From assembly GCF_004340465.1 (NCBI RefSeq), contig NZ_SLVV01000004.1, forward strand, positions 186,001 to 250,000: a stretch of DNA of 64,000 nucleotides, read 5' to 3'. A program made the translations under genes and the position numbers. The stretch is from Mesobacillus foraminis (GTDB lineage: Bacteria; Bacillota; Bacilli; Bacillales; Cytobacillaceae). The notes under the pieces were generated by a model that had not been told where the DNA came from, searched no databases, and worked only from the letters and a program-made list of their open reading frames with translations. Positions 27,094 to 36,181 of this stretch are shown here, one piece after another. Position 1 is the first letter of the stretch; each line of letters opens with the position of its first letter.

Positions 27094-27453
27094 TTATTTG
27101 ATTTGGCAAACCATTAGCATATTCCCATCTGGATCCTTGATATTGAACCAGTGACCATGTTCAATGCCTGTAATCAATTCGACCTCTTTTTCTTTCATAA
27201 ATTCATAGGCTGCCTGAATATCATCAGTATTAAAATGGAACATCGGGAATCTCGAATAAGAGTCTTCCGTGTAAACCTTGCTGTCTAGAACAATATATAA
27301 GCCGTTATTATCAAGCGGCAAACAGCAAAGATGTTCTGAGATAATATCATAAGTTGGTTCTAGTTCCAGAATCGAGCAATACCAGTCTCTTGCCTTTCGA
27401 ATATCGCTTACTGGTATAAAAATCGCACCGACTTTATTAGATATAATAGACAT
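27094..27453 (-). CDS. VOC (glyoxalase/bleomycin resistance) superfamily protein
   Basis: This 119-residue protein is a single pair of beta-alpha-beta-beta-beta modules: IFIPVSDIRKARDWYCSILE at the start and WFNIKDPDGNMLMVCQ at the end. Metal-ligand-type residues are not fully conserved, so the activity is open (isomerase, dioxygenase or binding protein). AAGGAG precedes ATG 27453. An 8-bp-arm inverted repeat lies 57 bp upstream. Confidence 0.8.
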   Translation of the reverse strand: MSIISNKVGAIFIPVSDIRKARDWYCSILELEPTYDIISEHLCCLPLDNNGLYIVLDSKVYTEDSYSRFPMFHFNTDDIQAAYEFMKEKEVELITGIEHGHWFNIKDPDGNMLMVCQIK

Positions 27454-27509
27454 TGGTTTTCAGCTCCTTATTGAATTCGCCCCTATTCTGCCCCGCAACC
27501 GTTGCCCAA

Positions 27510-27530
27510 ACAAAGTGGAGTACACTTTGT
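27510..27530. promoter_or_regulatory. inverted repeat, candidate operator of the VOC gene
   Basis: ACAAAGTG(GAGTA)CACTTTGT is a perfect dyad upstream of the VOC gene with half-site size typical of small repressors. Confidence 0.45.
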
Positions 27531-28006
27531 TGTTCAGAAATATGTAATTTTCCACTCCGCCAGTAAGGTAATTTTTATTCAGTATGATTGTAACAGAAGG
27601 TTTAACCTGGATTAATTTTACTGCTGCCAAGATTTACGCGCTACATTGACCCTTCTGCCGGTCAACCCCGTTTTGTAATTCCCGCAGAATAAAATATACG
27701 GTATTAGGGACTAAAATAATTATGCAAATATTTGGGCAAATCTGCAATCTTTTCGTCTAAAACAAAAACATTTAAAAGATCGGCATAAAATTGTACACAA
27801 GTAAAACATTACTTTCCTTTCTCATATTGTGACTTATCACTTATACATGCTGTGTTAGCCCGAATGATGGGCTATTATTACTAGGCTTTGATTAAGACAT
27901 TGTCCGGTTGGTGATGAGGTTACTTTAGCGGAAAATTAAGATGGTTTTATTATTGAATAGATTTTCCTTGTTTGAGAAGAATACTTTCTAAAAAGGAGTG
28001 ATACAA
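27531..28006. other. intergenic region, nothing supported
   Basis: Only a small hairpin, TAGCCC(GAATGAT)GGGCTA, near 27857-27875 stands out. The promoter of the plus-strand gene at 28007 should lie here. Confidence 0.4.
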
Positions 28007-28231
28007 ATGAAAATTAATCCGGTTTTGCTCAGTGAAACTCAACGTTTTCATTATGATGAACCTAGCTGCGGTGTCTTGGTTGATGTTTTCCAGAAAGGAG
28101 CCCATTGGCATGCTGTTGCAATTGCGGAAAATTCCGAGTGGTATTGTCACAATGGGTTTGGGGATACGAAGGAACAGGCAATGGAAGAAGCAATTATCGG
28201 CGTGTTAAAAATCGTTAAGGACCGAGACTGA
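28007..28231 (+). CDS. small hypothetical protein
   Basis: This 74-residue protein starts at ATG 28007, with AAGGAGTG correctly spaced (the upstream GTG is part of that site). It contains GVLVDVFQKGAHWHAVAIAE and GFGDTKEQAMEEAI. The strand-strand-helix order resembles small HicB- or dsRBD-like folds, but no family is recognised. Confidence 0.65.
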   Translation: MKINPVLLSETQRFHYDEPSCGVLVDVFQKGAHWHAVAIAENSEWYCHNGFGDTKEQAMEEAIIGVLKIVKDRD

Positions 28232-28293
28232 CAAAAAATAGAGCATCCAAATGGATGCTAAAATGATTTTAAATGCAATTTCTTTTTTCTTAA

Positions 28294-28452
28294 TTAAATC
28301 TTTCCTGAACCTTTACAGTTCGAACAATCCAGAACATGCAGAGATTCAAACCCTGAGGAGAAAAATCCTCTGCCAGAACAATCAGGGCAAATACCCCGCT
28401 TTGCCTTTTTTTCGCGCCGTCTTTCTCTTTGATTGCCAAACAGACTAAACAT
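28294..28452 (-). CDS. 52-residue DnaJ-like zinc-ribbon protein
   Basis: It starts at ATG 28452, with GGAGGG upstream at a slightly long distance (an in-frame ATG at 28464 abuts that site). The N-terminus is basic (NQRERRREKKAKRG). Two CxxC knuckles follow, CPDCSGRGF and CSNCKGSG, as in DnaJ zinc domains and anti-TRAP. A zinc-binding protein is likely; partner unknown. Confidence 0.7.
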   Translation of the reverse strand: MFSLFGNQRERRREKKAKRGICPDCSGRGFFSSGFESLHVLDCSNCKGSGKI

Positions 28453-28469
28453 ATCTACTAACATCCCTC

Positions 28470-29147
28470 CGATATTTTTCTTTAGTATCTCTCTTCGTTT
28501 CTTTTGTTATTACAATTATGGGGGATCACTGAAAGAAAAGCGGAACAGTCAGGATATCCAGCAGCTTCTTATTTACTATTTATGGTTTTGAGAAATCTTG
28601 CAGTTTTAGAGGAAGTGGCAAAAAAAATAATAAATACCGCCCATATAACCATCTCATGTTGTTTCAGGAAAAATACTCATAAGTATACAATGTCCTGATA
28701 ATAAAACACCGTTTAGTCAGACCTAATCGGCATGCAATTCGCAAACCTCGGTAAAGCAAGCCATCCAGTCATTTATCAGTAAAGAAACAAGCTTTTAATA
28801 ATAGGGGCTGCTATTTTCTTTTAGAGAAAATTTGAACAACTTGCTTTATGGAGGAAGGCGTATGTTTCTTGACAGGAGGCAAAATTGATGAGAACCTTGT
28901 TAAAGAATGTTTCATGAAGGTAAAATCATTAAATGAACGATCCACACGGGGAGATGACAAAGCAGTTAGGCTATAGACCAGGGAATGGTGAAATACAAGT
29001 CTCTTCTCCAGTACTAAAGACGCAGGAATCTGCCAATGACGTTATTGAATACAAGAGAATAGTTTTAATCTTTGTCTGGTTCTGATAAGCACTTAATTTA
29101 TTGCTGCAAAGCCAGGTCTTCACTTACTGGTGTTACTGGGTGCAGTA
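28470..29147. other. intergenic region without supported gene
   Basis: A 50-codon plus-strand ORF (28933-29085) and shorter frames exist but lack ribosome sites or recognisable motifs. No repeat was found. Confidence 0.35.
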
Positions 29148-29414
29148 TCATAAACCACATGAAGCCAGAGAGGAATCCTTCAATTCATGGTAATCCTGGC
29201 CATGTTGAATATACTCATCTAATAGAGTCTGATTGACAACAGGTTTAAAGTCACATGGCTTTCCTAATGTTATCCCCCTTACACTGGCTACAGAAATAAT
29301 CAACCCCAGTTCATAATACATATTTTTTGATAAAATCCCTCTTTCGATGTTGTCCAGTATTTCCTGATAAAAAGCAATCAACATATCAGTGGGTAATTTT
29401 TCGTAAAAATCCAT
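29148..29414 (-). CDS. small helical protein, weakly Sda-like
   Basis: An 88-residue protein with ATG 29414 six bases after GGGAGGGG. The opening YEKLPTDMLIAFYQEILDNI resembles the LSDELLIESY helix of the sporulation kinase inhibitor Sda and similar small regulators. The tail is different and longer. The assignment is weak. Confidence 0.55.
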   Translation of the reverse strand: MDFYEKLPTDMLIAFYQEILDNIERGILSKNMYYELGLIISVASVRGITLGKPCDFKPVVNQTLLDEYIQHGQDYHELKDSSLASCGL

Positions 29415-29683
29415 TATGAACCCCTCCCTGTTATAAATCTTTTTAGAAAGCACCATGAGGTTAGCTTGTGCTTACTTCCCCATTATAAACAAGCCATCTT
29501 GCATTGTTTGTCGATTTAAATAGATTAACAAAATTTTAACAATAGAAACTAAATCAACCTTCTTTCAAATATTATTATATTTGAAAACGCTTTCATATTC
29601 AACTATTATTTTACTTTTATTGTAAGAAGATTTCAACTTAATTGCATTAATAGAGCTATCAAAATATTTCTCTCCACCTGTTT

Positions 29684-29709
29684 AAAGCCGGCTTATAAAG
29701 GCCGGCTTC
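29684..29709. terminator. bidirectional hairpin after the HPP gene
   Basis: AAGCCGGC(TTATAAAG)GCCGGCTT. The T tract is better on the plus strand (CTCTTTTTT). It lies 28 bp past the HPP stop. Confidence 0.55.
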
Positions 29710-29736
29710 TCTTTTTTGCTGTGGGTACATTAAATT

Positions 29737-30297
29737 TCACATCCAATATTTTGGATACTGTCTCGAGTGAAACAGGTTATTATAAAACGTAGAAATGATT
29801 ACTAAGAGGACCGGACAAATTACGATGGGTAACAGGAATCCCCAGCCCGGTTCGGAGTTTATCGCTACTAGGGCACTGGCAGCTGCAGGAGGATGTACGG
29901 TGTGTGTAAAAGCCATTAAGATAAGAACCACTGCGAGGGCTATGGCAATGGTAAATAAACTTTTGCCAATAAATTCCCAAATAATCAAGGCTGAAGCCGC
30001 TGAAATAAAATGTCCTCCAATGACGTGACGAGGCTGCGACAAGGGACCTTTATGTGCTCCAAAAACGAGAACACAGCTTGCCCCTATCGGAGCGAGTGCC
30101 ATTGGATAACCCAAGTAAACGGCCAGGATGCTTAGAATGCTGATCGCAATAAGTCCACCTGTTGCCGATACAAGTGAATCAATAAAATCAATGCTTGTTT
30201 CCCTCTTAGGCTGCCCCCTCATTTTCTTCAGATAGGCAGTTACGCTCATTACAAATTGATGATTCAAAGTGCTTCCAAAACTTTTTTCGATTGCCAT
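29737..30297 (-). CDS. HPP family membrane protein
   Basis: This 186-residue protein has about five transmembrane segments and the name-giving motif HTVHPPAAASAL near 133. It also has APIGASCVLVFGAHKGPLSQP and PRHVIGGHFISA, all conserved in HPP proteins. Some relatives transport nitrite in chloroplasts; the bacterial role is not settled. Start ATG 30297 has GAGGG upstream. It is a single gene. Confidence 0.85.
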   Translation of the reverse strand: MAIEKSFGSTLNHQFVMSVTAYLKKMRGQPKRETSIDFIDSLVSATGGLIAISILSILAVYLGYPMALAPIGASCVLVFGAHKGPLSQPRHVIGGHFISAASALIIWEFIGKSLFTIAIALAVVLILMAFTHTVHPPAAASALVAINSEPGWGFLLPIVICPVLLVIISTFYNNLFHSRQYPKYWM

Positions 30298-30459
30298 TAC
30301 AAAGTTACCCTCAGTCTTTCTGATTTTTTTGCAAGGAATGTGTCAGTATTTCTAACATAAAACCTATTGTAGCTGAAACCTTCTGAAAATTAAATACAAA
30401 TTTATAAGTTTTAAGTATTAATCTGAGTTTCCAGGTAGGATATACTGAGACACATAAAA

Positions 30460-30479
30460 AAGGGAGATTGCTCTCCCTT
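30460..30479 (-). terminator. terminator of the siderophore operon
   Basis: A perfect AAGGGAGA(TTGC)TCTCCCTT stem, then TTTTTT on the minus strand, 170 bp after the last siderophore gene. Confidence 0.75.
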
Positions 30480-30649
30480 CGATTTAAGTTTCATTTTTTA
30501 TTAAACTGTACAGCTCTAGGGTCAAATGTTTGGACTGCAACCATTAAACTGTTATTTTTATCTTTCTAAAGAAACTGAACCTTCCCCGAGATTCAAAGGA
30601 CTTCAAGTTTAAGCAGCCTGGAATACACAATATTTTAGCTTTAGTTGTT

Positions 30650-32452
30650 TTATATTTTTTGAACAGCTACTTTATTAAGAGCGTTTCTGACAATTCCATA
30701 CTCACTTGCATGCGGACGGTCCTCTCCATCTTCATACCCATAATCAAACATTCGGTTACGGTTGAGTGCCAGCTTTTTAAATGTCGGCTTCAATAAATCA
30801 AATAATCTGAAACGGTCCTCCAAGTGGGAAAATCTGTGCTGGTACGCAAGGATTTCTTCTCGGATAATATTCCAAAATTCATATTCTGAAAATTGCTGGT
30901 GTGTCTGCAGAATGTTGCTCAGATACCGGAAATGGCAAATAAATAAGCCTGTCAAAATGAATTGAGTCAATCCTTCAGGTGCCTCACTGCGCAATACTTT
31001 CTTCAACTCTGGAGAAAGATCTTCCAGTTCATCCAGTGGCTGGTCACTAATATTGACATCATCGACAAAATCCTTCATGATGATTCGTGCTGGCTGATAT
31101 TCTTTCAATACAAGCACAGTATTTTGGCCGTGCGGGGAAAAGACAGTACCATATTGATAGAGATAATGAAGCAGCGGAGGCAGAATGGAATGTGCTAATG
31201 TCTTTACCCACATTTCGGTAGAAAGACCCGATTTTTCAATTAATTTTGTTACATACGGCATCCCTTCATGGTCCAAATGCAGGAGTGCGGCCAGGGTAAT
31301 AGCTTGTTCACCGGCTTCAAGCTGCTGATAAATACTCTCTCTCCATACCACTCCAAGCATCTCAAGATATTGATATGGAGCACCTTCTAGATTCATGAAT
31401 GTTCGGTGGCTGACATTCATGGCTGCAACTTCTCCCAAAAGTCCAAGGCGGCACTCTTCTTTCAAGAATAAATCCTTTTCCAGTATATCTTTCATAAAGG
31501 CTGTTACTTCAGGTGCAATCACCGTTCTCTCGCTTGGCAATCCTCTGTAGACAAGTGTATTTAAAATGCTCATCGGCAGCTTAACATGATACTTTTCCTT
31601 ATGCGACACATTTACAAATGTACGAATGGACTGTTGTGGTAAATAGCTGTCCTGCCCTTCACCTAGAGGAACAATCTCTTTATTGGCAATTTCCATAGAG
31701 TACATGGTGACAATGACATTTTGCCATTGCCAGGCATGAATAGGCATGAAATAGTAGTCCTTCTTATTTAATCCCATGACTTTCAATTTCTCTGCGAAGG
31801 ATTGGAGACTTCTTTCATCAAGCTCCTGTTGAATGAGGGTGTCATACTTCAACTCCTTTACTGAATGAAAGGTTCCAATTTTTTTATGGACGGCAATCCA
31901 GGATAACTGCAGCCGATTCTTTTGTTCGGGAGCGTAGTTTACATAGTCATCGTATCCAAACCCAATTCTCCCTTTATTATAGGTAATCCACGGATGTCCT
32001 TTCATTTCTCCTTCAAGCTCGGCATAGTCCATGTCAATCAGTTCGCCGGATCGTTTGGAGCTTTTATTTAAATGAATGTCTGCGAGAATTGTATTATAGT
32101 ACTCTTTTACCAAATGGCCCGCTGTTGAGCCTGTCATCTTCCCCTCCTGCTGGATGCTTTGCAAAAAAGAAAGAGATAACGGTCTATCAAGCTGTTCTAT
32201 GGTTTGTACTTCAATGCTGCCGGGTAATACATAGAAGCTATCAAACAACCGCTTCTCAGCTTTAAAACGATAAATGGTTCCTGTTTGATCTTTCCACTCA
32301 TAACTCTGTACTGCATCCGTCTCACTAAGAAGCTTTGGTGTAAAGATTCCTTCATACATAAACTCCTGTATCATTTTTGTTGCAAGCTGCAGGTCCGCAG
32401 CCTTCCATGCTTCCCCCGTCAGCATATGTAGAGGTGTTTCACAAATTCCCAT
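30650..32452 (-). CDS. NIS siderophore synthetase, IucA/IucC family (RhbF-like)
   Basis: This 600-residue enzyme contains the ATP and substrate region FSPHGQNTVLVLKEYQPARI and IHAWQWQNVI, hallmarks of NRPS-independent siderophore synthetases, plus a C-terminal FhuF-like part. By order it matches RhbF, which couples the second hydroxamate arm to citrate. AAAGGGAG precedes ATG 32452. It is the last gene of the operon, 63 bp after the hydroxylase. Confidence 0.9.
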   Translation of the reverse strand: MGICETPLHMLTGEAWKAADLQLATKMIQEFMYEGIFTPKLLSETDAVQSYEWKDQTGTIYRFKAEKRLFDSFYVLPGSIEVQTIEQLDRPLSLSFLQSIQQEGKMTGSTAGHLVKEYYNTILADIHLNKSSKRSGELIDMDYAELEGEMKGHPWITYNKGRIGFGYDDYVNYAPEQKNRLQLSWIAVHKKIGTFHSVKELKYDTLIQQELDERSLQSFAEKLKVMGLNKKDYYFMPIHAWQWQNVIVTMYSMEIANKEIVPLGEGQDSYLPQQSIRTFVNVSHKEKYHVKLPMSILNTLVYRGLPSERTVIAPEVTAFMKDILEKDLFLKEECRLGLLGEVAAMNVSHRTFMNLEGAPYQYLEMLGVVWRESIYQQLEAGEQAITLAALLHLDHEGMPYVTKLIEKSGLSTEMWVKTLAHSILPPLLHYLYQYGTVFSPHGQNTVLVLKEYQPARIIMKDFVDDVNISDQPLDELEDLSPELKKVLRSEAPEGLTQFILTGLFICHFRYLSNILQTHQQFSEYEFWNIIREEILAYQHRFSHLEDRFRLFDLLKPTFKKLALNRNRMFDYGYEDGEDRPHASEYGIVRNALNKVAVQKI

Positions 32453-32515
32453 TATGCGTCACTCCCTTTTTACTAATTCTTTGAACTTTTTTCATCCTAA
32501 ATGAAAATGCGGGCC

Positions 32516-33814
32516 TTAGATTCCAAATCGTTGGAAGGTATTATGTTTATAGGTTTTATAGACTTCTTTGCCTGCCAGCCGATTCACAATGATTGCATTC
32601 CGATACGCCCCTAACCCAAGATCGGGTGCACCGACACCATGTGTATGGAGCTCGCCATTTTGGACAAAAAGATGATTGGGGCTGTCATTGTTAAGCTTCA
32701 CTCGATAGTCTTCTGTTATGTCTAGCTCACCTTCCTCATCAAAGGAAATCAAATGCCTGATTCCTTTTAAACAATCCGGGAAATAAGGATGATAGCCTGT
32801 GGCAAGAATCACGATATCACTTTCCAATAACATGCTTGCCTCTTCCTCATGCTGGTACAAGGATAAAAAGCAATGATCATTCCAGTCCTCAATCGATAGC
32901 AGTTCGGTCAATGCTTGAAGATGGATTTTGGGCTCCATGTTCCCAACCGATCGCTCATACAATAACTCATATATATCAGCTATTGTTTGGAAGCTGATCC
33001 CCTTATATAAAAGACTCTGGTTTTTCAGCACTGTTTTCTTTTTTTCCTTCGGCAGACTATAAAAGTAACGAGTATAGTCAGGTGAGAAATGTTCCAAACC
33101 AAGTTTTGAATATTCCATCGGGTAAAAACCTTTTGACCTTGTGAACCAGTTCAGCTTATAGCCATGGTCAGGCTGTTTTAACAAAAGGTCGTAAAAAATT
33201 TCACCTGCACTCTGCCCAGAACCGATGACGGTAATTGAGCCCGCTTCCAGAGAGAACTCCCTCTTGTTTTTGTATTGTGATGAATGAAAGATCCTGTCCC
33301 CAAGGGCTGTATAAAATCTTTCCGGGACATGAGGCCTCGTTCCAATTCCCATGACAATATGTTTACTGTAATAGGTTTTTCGCTCCTGTTCTGCATGATG
33401 CAAAACAGTTACACAGAAATCCCCGTCCTCTGTTTGTTCGATGTTCTCCACTTCGCAGCCAAATTGAAGCTGTGTAAGCTGCCCAGCGATCCATTGACAG
33501 TAATGATTGTATTCAGTACGGGGGATATTAAATTTTTCGAAAAAGTAGAATGGATATAATCTTTTATGTTCGTGCAAATAATTTAAAAAGCTAAAAGGGC
33601 TGGTTGGATCTACCATCGTAACAGCATCCGCCATAAAAGGGACCTGCAGGGTGGTTCCTTCCAAAAGCATTCCTGGATGCCACTCGAAACGGGACTTCTT
33701 ATCAAAAAACAGGTACCTGCAATCTGTTTTAGTAAGTAATGCCGCCAGCCCGAGGTTGAATGGACCAATTCCTACTCCAATCACATCCATAATTTGTTTT
33801 GCCAATCTGTCCAC
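32516..33814 (-). CDS. N-hydroxylating monooxygenase, IucD/SidA family (RhbE-like)
   Basis: About 430 residues. Motifs are the FAD loop GVGIGPFNLGLAAL, WHPGMLLEG and MVDPTSPFSFLNYL, the NADPH loop VIGSGQSAGE and ATGYHPYFPDC. It should N-hydroxylate the diamine built by the first two operon genes (1,3-diaminopropane), not lysine. It overlaps the acetyltransferase gene. The start may be GTG 33814, TTG 33805 (better spaced from AAGGTGG) or ATG 33790. Confidence 0.88.
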   Translation of the reverse strand: MDRLAKQIMDVIGVGIGPFNLGLAALLTKTDCRYLFFDKKSRFEWHPGMLLEGTTLQVPFMADAVTMVDPTSPFSFLNYLHEHKRLYPFYFFEKFNIPRTEYNHYCQWIAGQLTQLQFGCEVENIEQTEDGDFCVTVLHHAEQERKTYYSKHIVMGIGTRPHVPERFYTALGDRIFHSSQYKNKREFSLEAGSITVIGSGQSAGEIFYDLLLKQPDHGYKLNWFTRSKGFYPMEYSKLGLEHFSPDYTRYFYSLPKEKKKTVLKNQSLLYKGISFQTIADIYELLYERSVGNMEPKIHLQALTELLSIEDWNDHCFLSLYQHEEEASMLLESDIVILATGYHPYFPDCLKGIRHLISFDEEGELDITEDYRVKLNNDSPNHLFVQNGELHTHGVGAPDLGLGAYRNAIIVNRLAGKEVYKTYKHNTFQRFGI

Positions 33815-34389
33815 CTTCTTTCAAACACATTCCGGTAACACATCATCAATAGACCGGTTTTATCAGGCAATACAACTTCTTTGACAGGGTGAAATCCACA
33901 TTTCTTGAATATATGGATCATTTTTTCATTCCTAATATCAGGTTCTGCCACAATTTTTCGTGTTTCGGCCACTTGAAATTTTTTATGGAGAATGGTCATT
34001 AATAATGGGTAGATATAACCTTTTCCTAAAAACCCTTCATGGCCGATTAGCAAATGGATGCCCTGGTCATACTCATTGAACTCATAATAGTTGCCAATCA
34101 AATCATCTTTCACCCAATAGGACTCCCAGTAACTCATGGGAATCCCATCAAGTTCCCCCACTAGCAGTGTTTGATGATCGTCATTTAAAAAATTCATTAA
34201 ATGTACCTTATAGTCTTTTAAAGAAATATTAAGCTTCCAAAATGGGATTACATGTTTCTGGTGCATCCAGGAGTGGAGCATTCCTAAGTCCTTTTCAAAG
34301 CTGACTTGACGAAATGAAATACTTTTTTGGATAACAGGATCAAAAACTTTAAATGGATAGTCCGGTTGAATGATAGCTTTAGACTTCAT
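33781..34389 (-). CDS. hydroxamate acetyltransferase, GNAT (RhbD/IucB-like)
   Basis: About 202 residues. A GNAT fold of the siderophore type: FRQVSFEKDLGMLHSWMHQ, then WESYWVKDDLIG, GFLGKGYIYPLL (acetyl-CoA loop) and EPDIRNEKMIHIFKKCGF. It should acetylate the N-hydroxylated diamine to a hydroxamate. ATG 34389 overlaps the end of the upstream synthetase gene by 11 bp, so translation is coupled; the frame is open back to 34434. Confidence 0.88.
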   Translation of the reverse strand: MKSKAIIQPDYPFKVFDPVIQKSISFRQVSFEKDLGMLHSWMHQKHVIPFWKLNISLKDYKVHLMNFLNDDHQTLLVGELDGIPMSYWESYWVKDDLIGNYYEFNEYDQGIHLLIGHEGFLGKGYIYPLLMTILHKKFQVAETRKIVAEPDIRNEKMIHIFKKCGFHPVKEVVLPDKTGLLMMCYRNVFERRWTDWQNKLWM

Positions 34390-36181
34390 GAAACACACCG
34401 GACATAGCCACAAGAGGATTTTTGACAGGTACATAGACAGATTGTGTTTCTAGAGAACCTGCAAGTTCATCCATATCATGCACTCTAGTCAGTAAATTGG
34501 CTTTACAAGGCAGCACCTTTTCATGCAACAAAGAATTTAGCAGGTTCGTAGGATCCCCAAATTCCTTTTTTAAGAATTTCAATTCCTTTTTCAGCCTTGC
34601 CAGCAAGGTTTGTTCATCAATTAATGAGTTCGCCCCAAAAGCATTTATTAGACCAAATAAGTGATTGAAAAAGACATAATAACGGAAACGCTCCTCCGCG
34701 ATTGAATCGGTACATATGGTATCGCTCTTTTCATTGATATCGGGAACAAGCTCTCTCAGGGCAGCAGCCTTTGATTCCATGAAATAGTAGCCTTGATTAT
34801 CTCGATAATAAAAGATATTCGGATATCCCTGCTGATTTAGACTAATGATAGAATTTTGCTGATGGGCTTCCAGGGCAATCCCATACGTTGCATAAATCCA
34901 GTACATAGGGTGAAGGCTTACTTTTAAATAGGCGGCAAACCAACGCTCACTCGCCTCCGCAAGAGAAATACCTTCCTGGCCTGCGATTTTTGAAAGGACA
35001 TTTCTTAATTGAGAATACTCTCCTCCAACAGGATCCTGGCAAAGGGCCGCAAGCAGAGTTGTCCGTGTATCGGTCCCTTCCTGAAAGGGATTTTCCCTAA
35101 CTACGGTTTCGAAACCGGATTCTTCTGCCCCCAGGTTTACGGTAATGTAAGCTGGATCCTGGATCATCCTGAAATTTGGATAAAGGGCAGCCAGCTTGTC
35201 ACTAAGCCCTCTGTGAAGCAGACGGCTTACTTCAACACCCCGTTCCAGCTCTTTCCTTTTATTAACGCGCAGCGAATTTGTAATCTTAACTGGAATGGAA
35301 AACTTATACATAAACGTTGCTTCCGGATGATAAACGGTACGGACGGAAGATGTCGGGAAAAACTTTCTTCCTTGTGGCCCCAGATAAGAAAGGTTCCCCA
35401 ATTGGATTTGTTGGCAGACATCTTCCCGTCCCAGAAGTTTTCTCGCCTGCAAAGGATGAACAGGGATTAACGAAAATCCATCTTCTTGACAATATTTCTC
35501 TTTAAAAGTCTCAGGAACTATTAAGTCCTTTTTTATTTCTTCCTTGATAAGCATGGAAGTGTCCTGGTGTAAAGCAGATCCTTCTTCGACTATTTTGTTG
35601 GCGGCACGGAAGTAATGAAGCTGAAAAGCTCCTTTATGTTCTGGAGCAAAGATTGCCTCTTCGTCTTCATCAATGCCCTGGCGGCTTTTTGGTGTTGGGT
35701 GCAGCTGGTGGCCGATTAACAGAGACTGTTCGGATTGAAGGAACGTTTTATCATTTTGATAGCACTCTGCTATGTCTGTGTATCTTTCTGCTATTATCCT
35801 TTTTATATTTTGAAAGCTTAATATCGTCCTAAGCATAAGCTCATCAGTTTGAATTGAATTCCCTGAATTATAGGAAAATTCTTTTTGGATGAAACCTATC
35901 AAAGTAATATAGTCAAGCGGCTTCACTTCTTCATATTTATACTGATAGTACGTGAAAGGTGAAAATAAATGCCGTTCTGTCACCGATTTATATCGAACCG
36001 GTATATAAAGTGTAACGTTCTGGTGTTTAAAAGATATAACCAGTATTTGTTTTGGCTCCTCAGCCTTAAATGGAATAGGTACTTCAGATGCATCTTTCCA
36101 TTCCCCGTTCCCTGTTTCCTTTACATAGCAATTAATTAGATTCTGTACGGTAAGATGATTCGTTATAAACGGAACATTCAT
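34379..36181 (-). CDS. NIS siderophore synthetase, IucA/IucC family (RhbC-like)
   Basis: This 600-residue paralog of the last operon gene contains GHQLHPTPKSRQG, FFPTSSVRTVY, the HxQN-type EAHQQNSIISLN and RDNQGYYF. It probably attaches the first hydroxamate arm to citrate. ATG 36181 has AGGGGAG upstream and lies 50 bp inside the end of the decarboxylase gene. Confidence 0.9.
   Translation of the reverse strand: MNVPFITNHLTVQNLINCYVKETGNGEWKDASEVPIPFKAEEPKQILVISFKHQNVTLYIPVRYKSVTERHLFSPFTYYQYKYEEVKPLDYITLIGFIQKEFSYNSGNSIQTDELMLRTILSFQNIKRIIAERYTDIAECYQNDKTFLQSEQSLLIGHQLHPTPKSRQGIDEDEEAIFAPEHKGAFQLHYFRAANKIVEEGSALHQDTSMLIKEEIKKDLIVPETFKEKYCQEDGFSLIPVHPLQARKLLGREDVCQQIQLGNLSYLGPQGRKFFPTSSVRTVYHPEATFMYKFSIPVKITNSLRVNKRKELERGVEVSRLLHRGLSDKLAALYPNFRMIQDPAYITVNLGAEESGFETVVRENPFQEGTDTRTTLLAALCQDPVGGEYSQLRNVLSKIAGQEGISLAEASERWFAAYLKVSLHPMYWIYATYGIALEAHQQNSIISLNQQGYPNIFYYRDNQGYYFMESKAAALRELVPDINEKSDTICTDSIAEERFRYYVFFNHLFGLINAFGANSLIDEQTLLARLKKELKFLKKEFGDPTNLLNSLLHEKVLPCKANLLTRVHDMDELAGSLETQSVYVPVKNPLVAMSGVFHEV

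Noticed and set aside
28406-28412. Apparent frameshift in the zinc-ribbon ORF at an A run
   Set aside because: Counting the run again gives seven bases, which keeps the frame open from ATG 28452 to the stop; the gene is intact.
28933-29085. 50-codon plus-strand ORF (starts MNDPHGEMTKQLGY)
   Set aside because: No ribosome site, no motif and no terminator; not supported as a gene.
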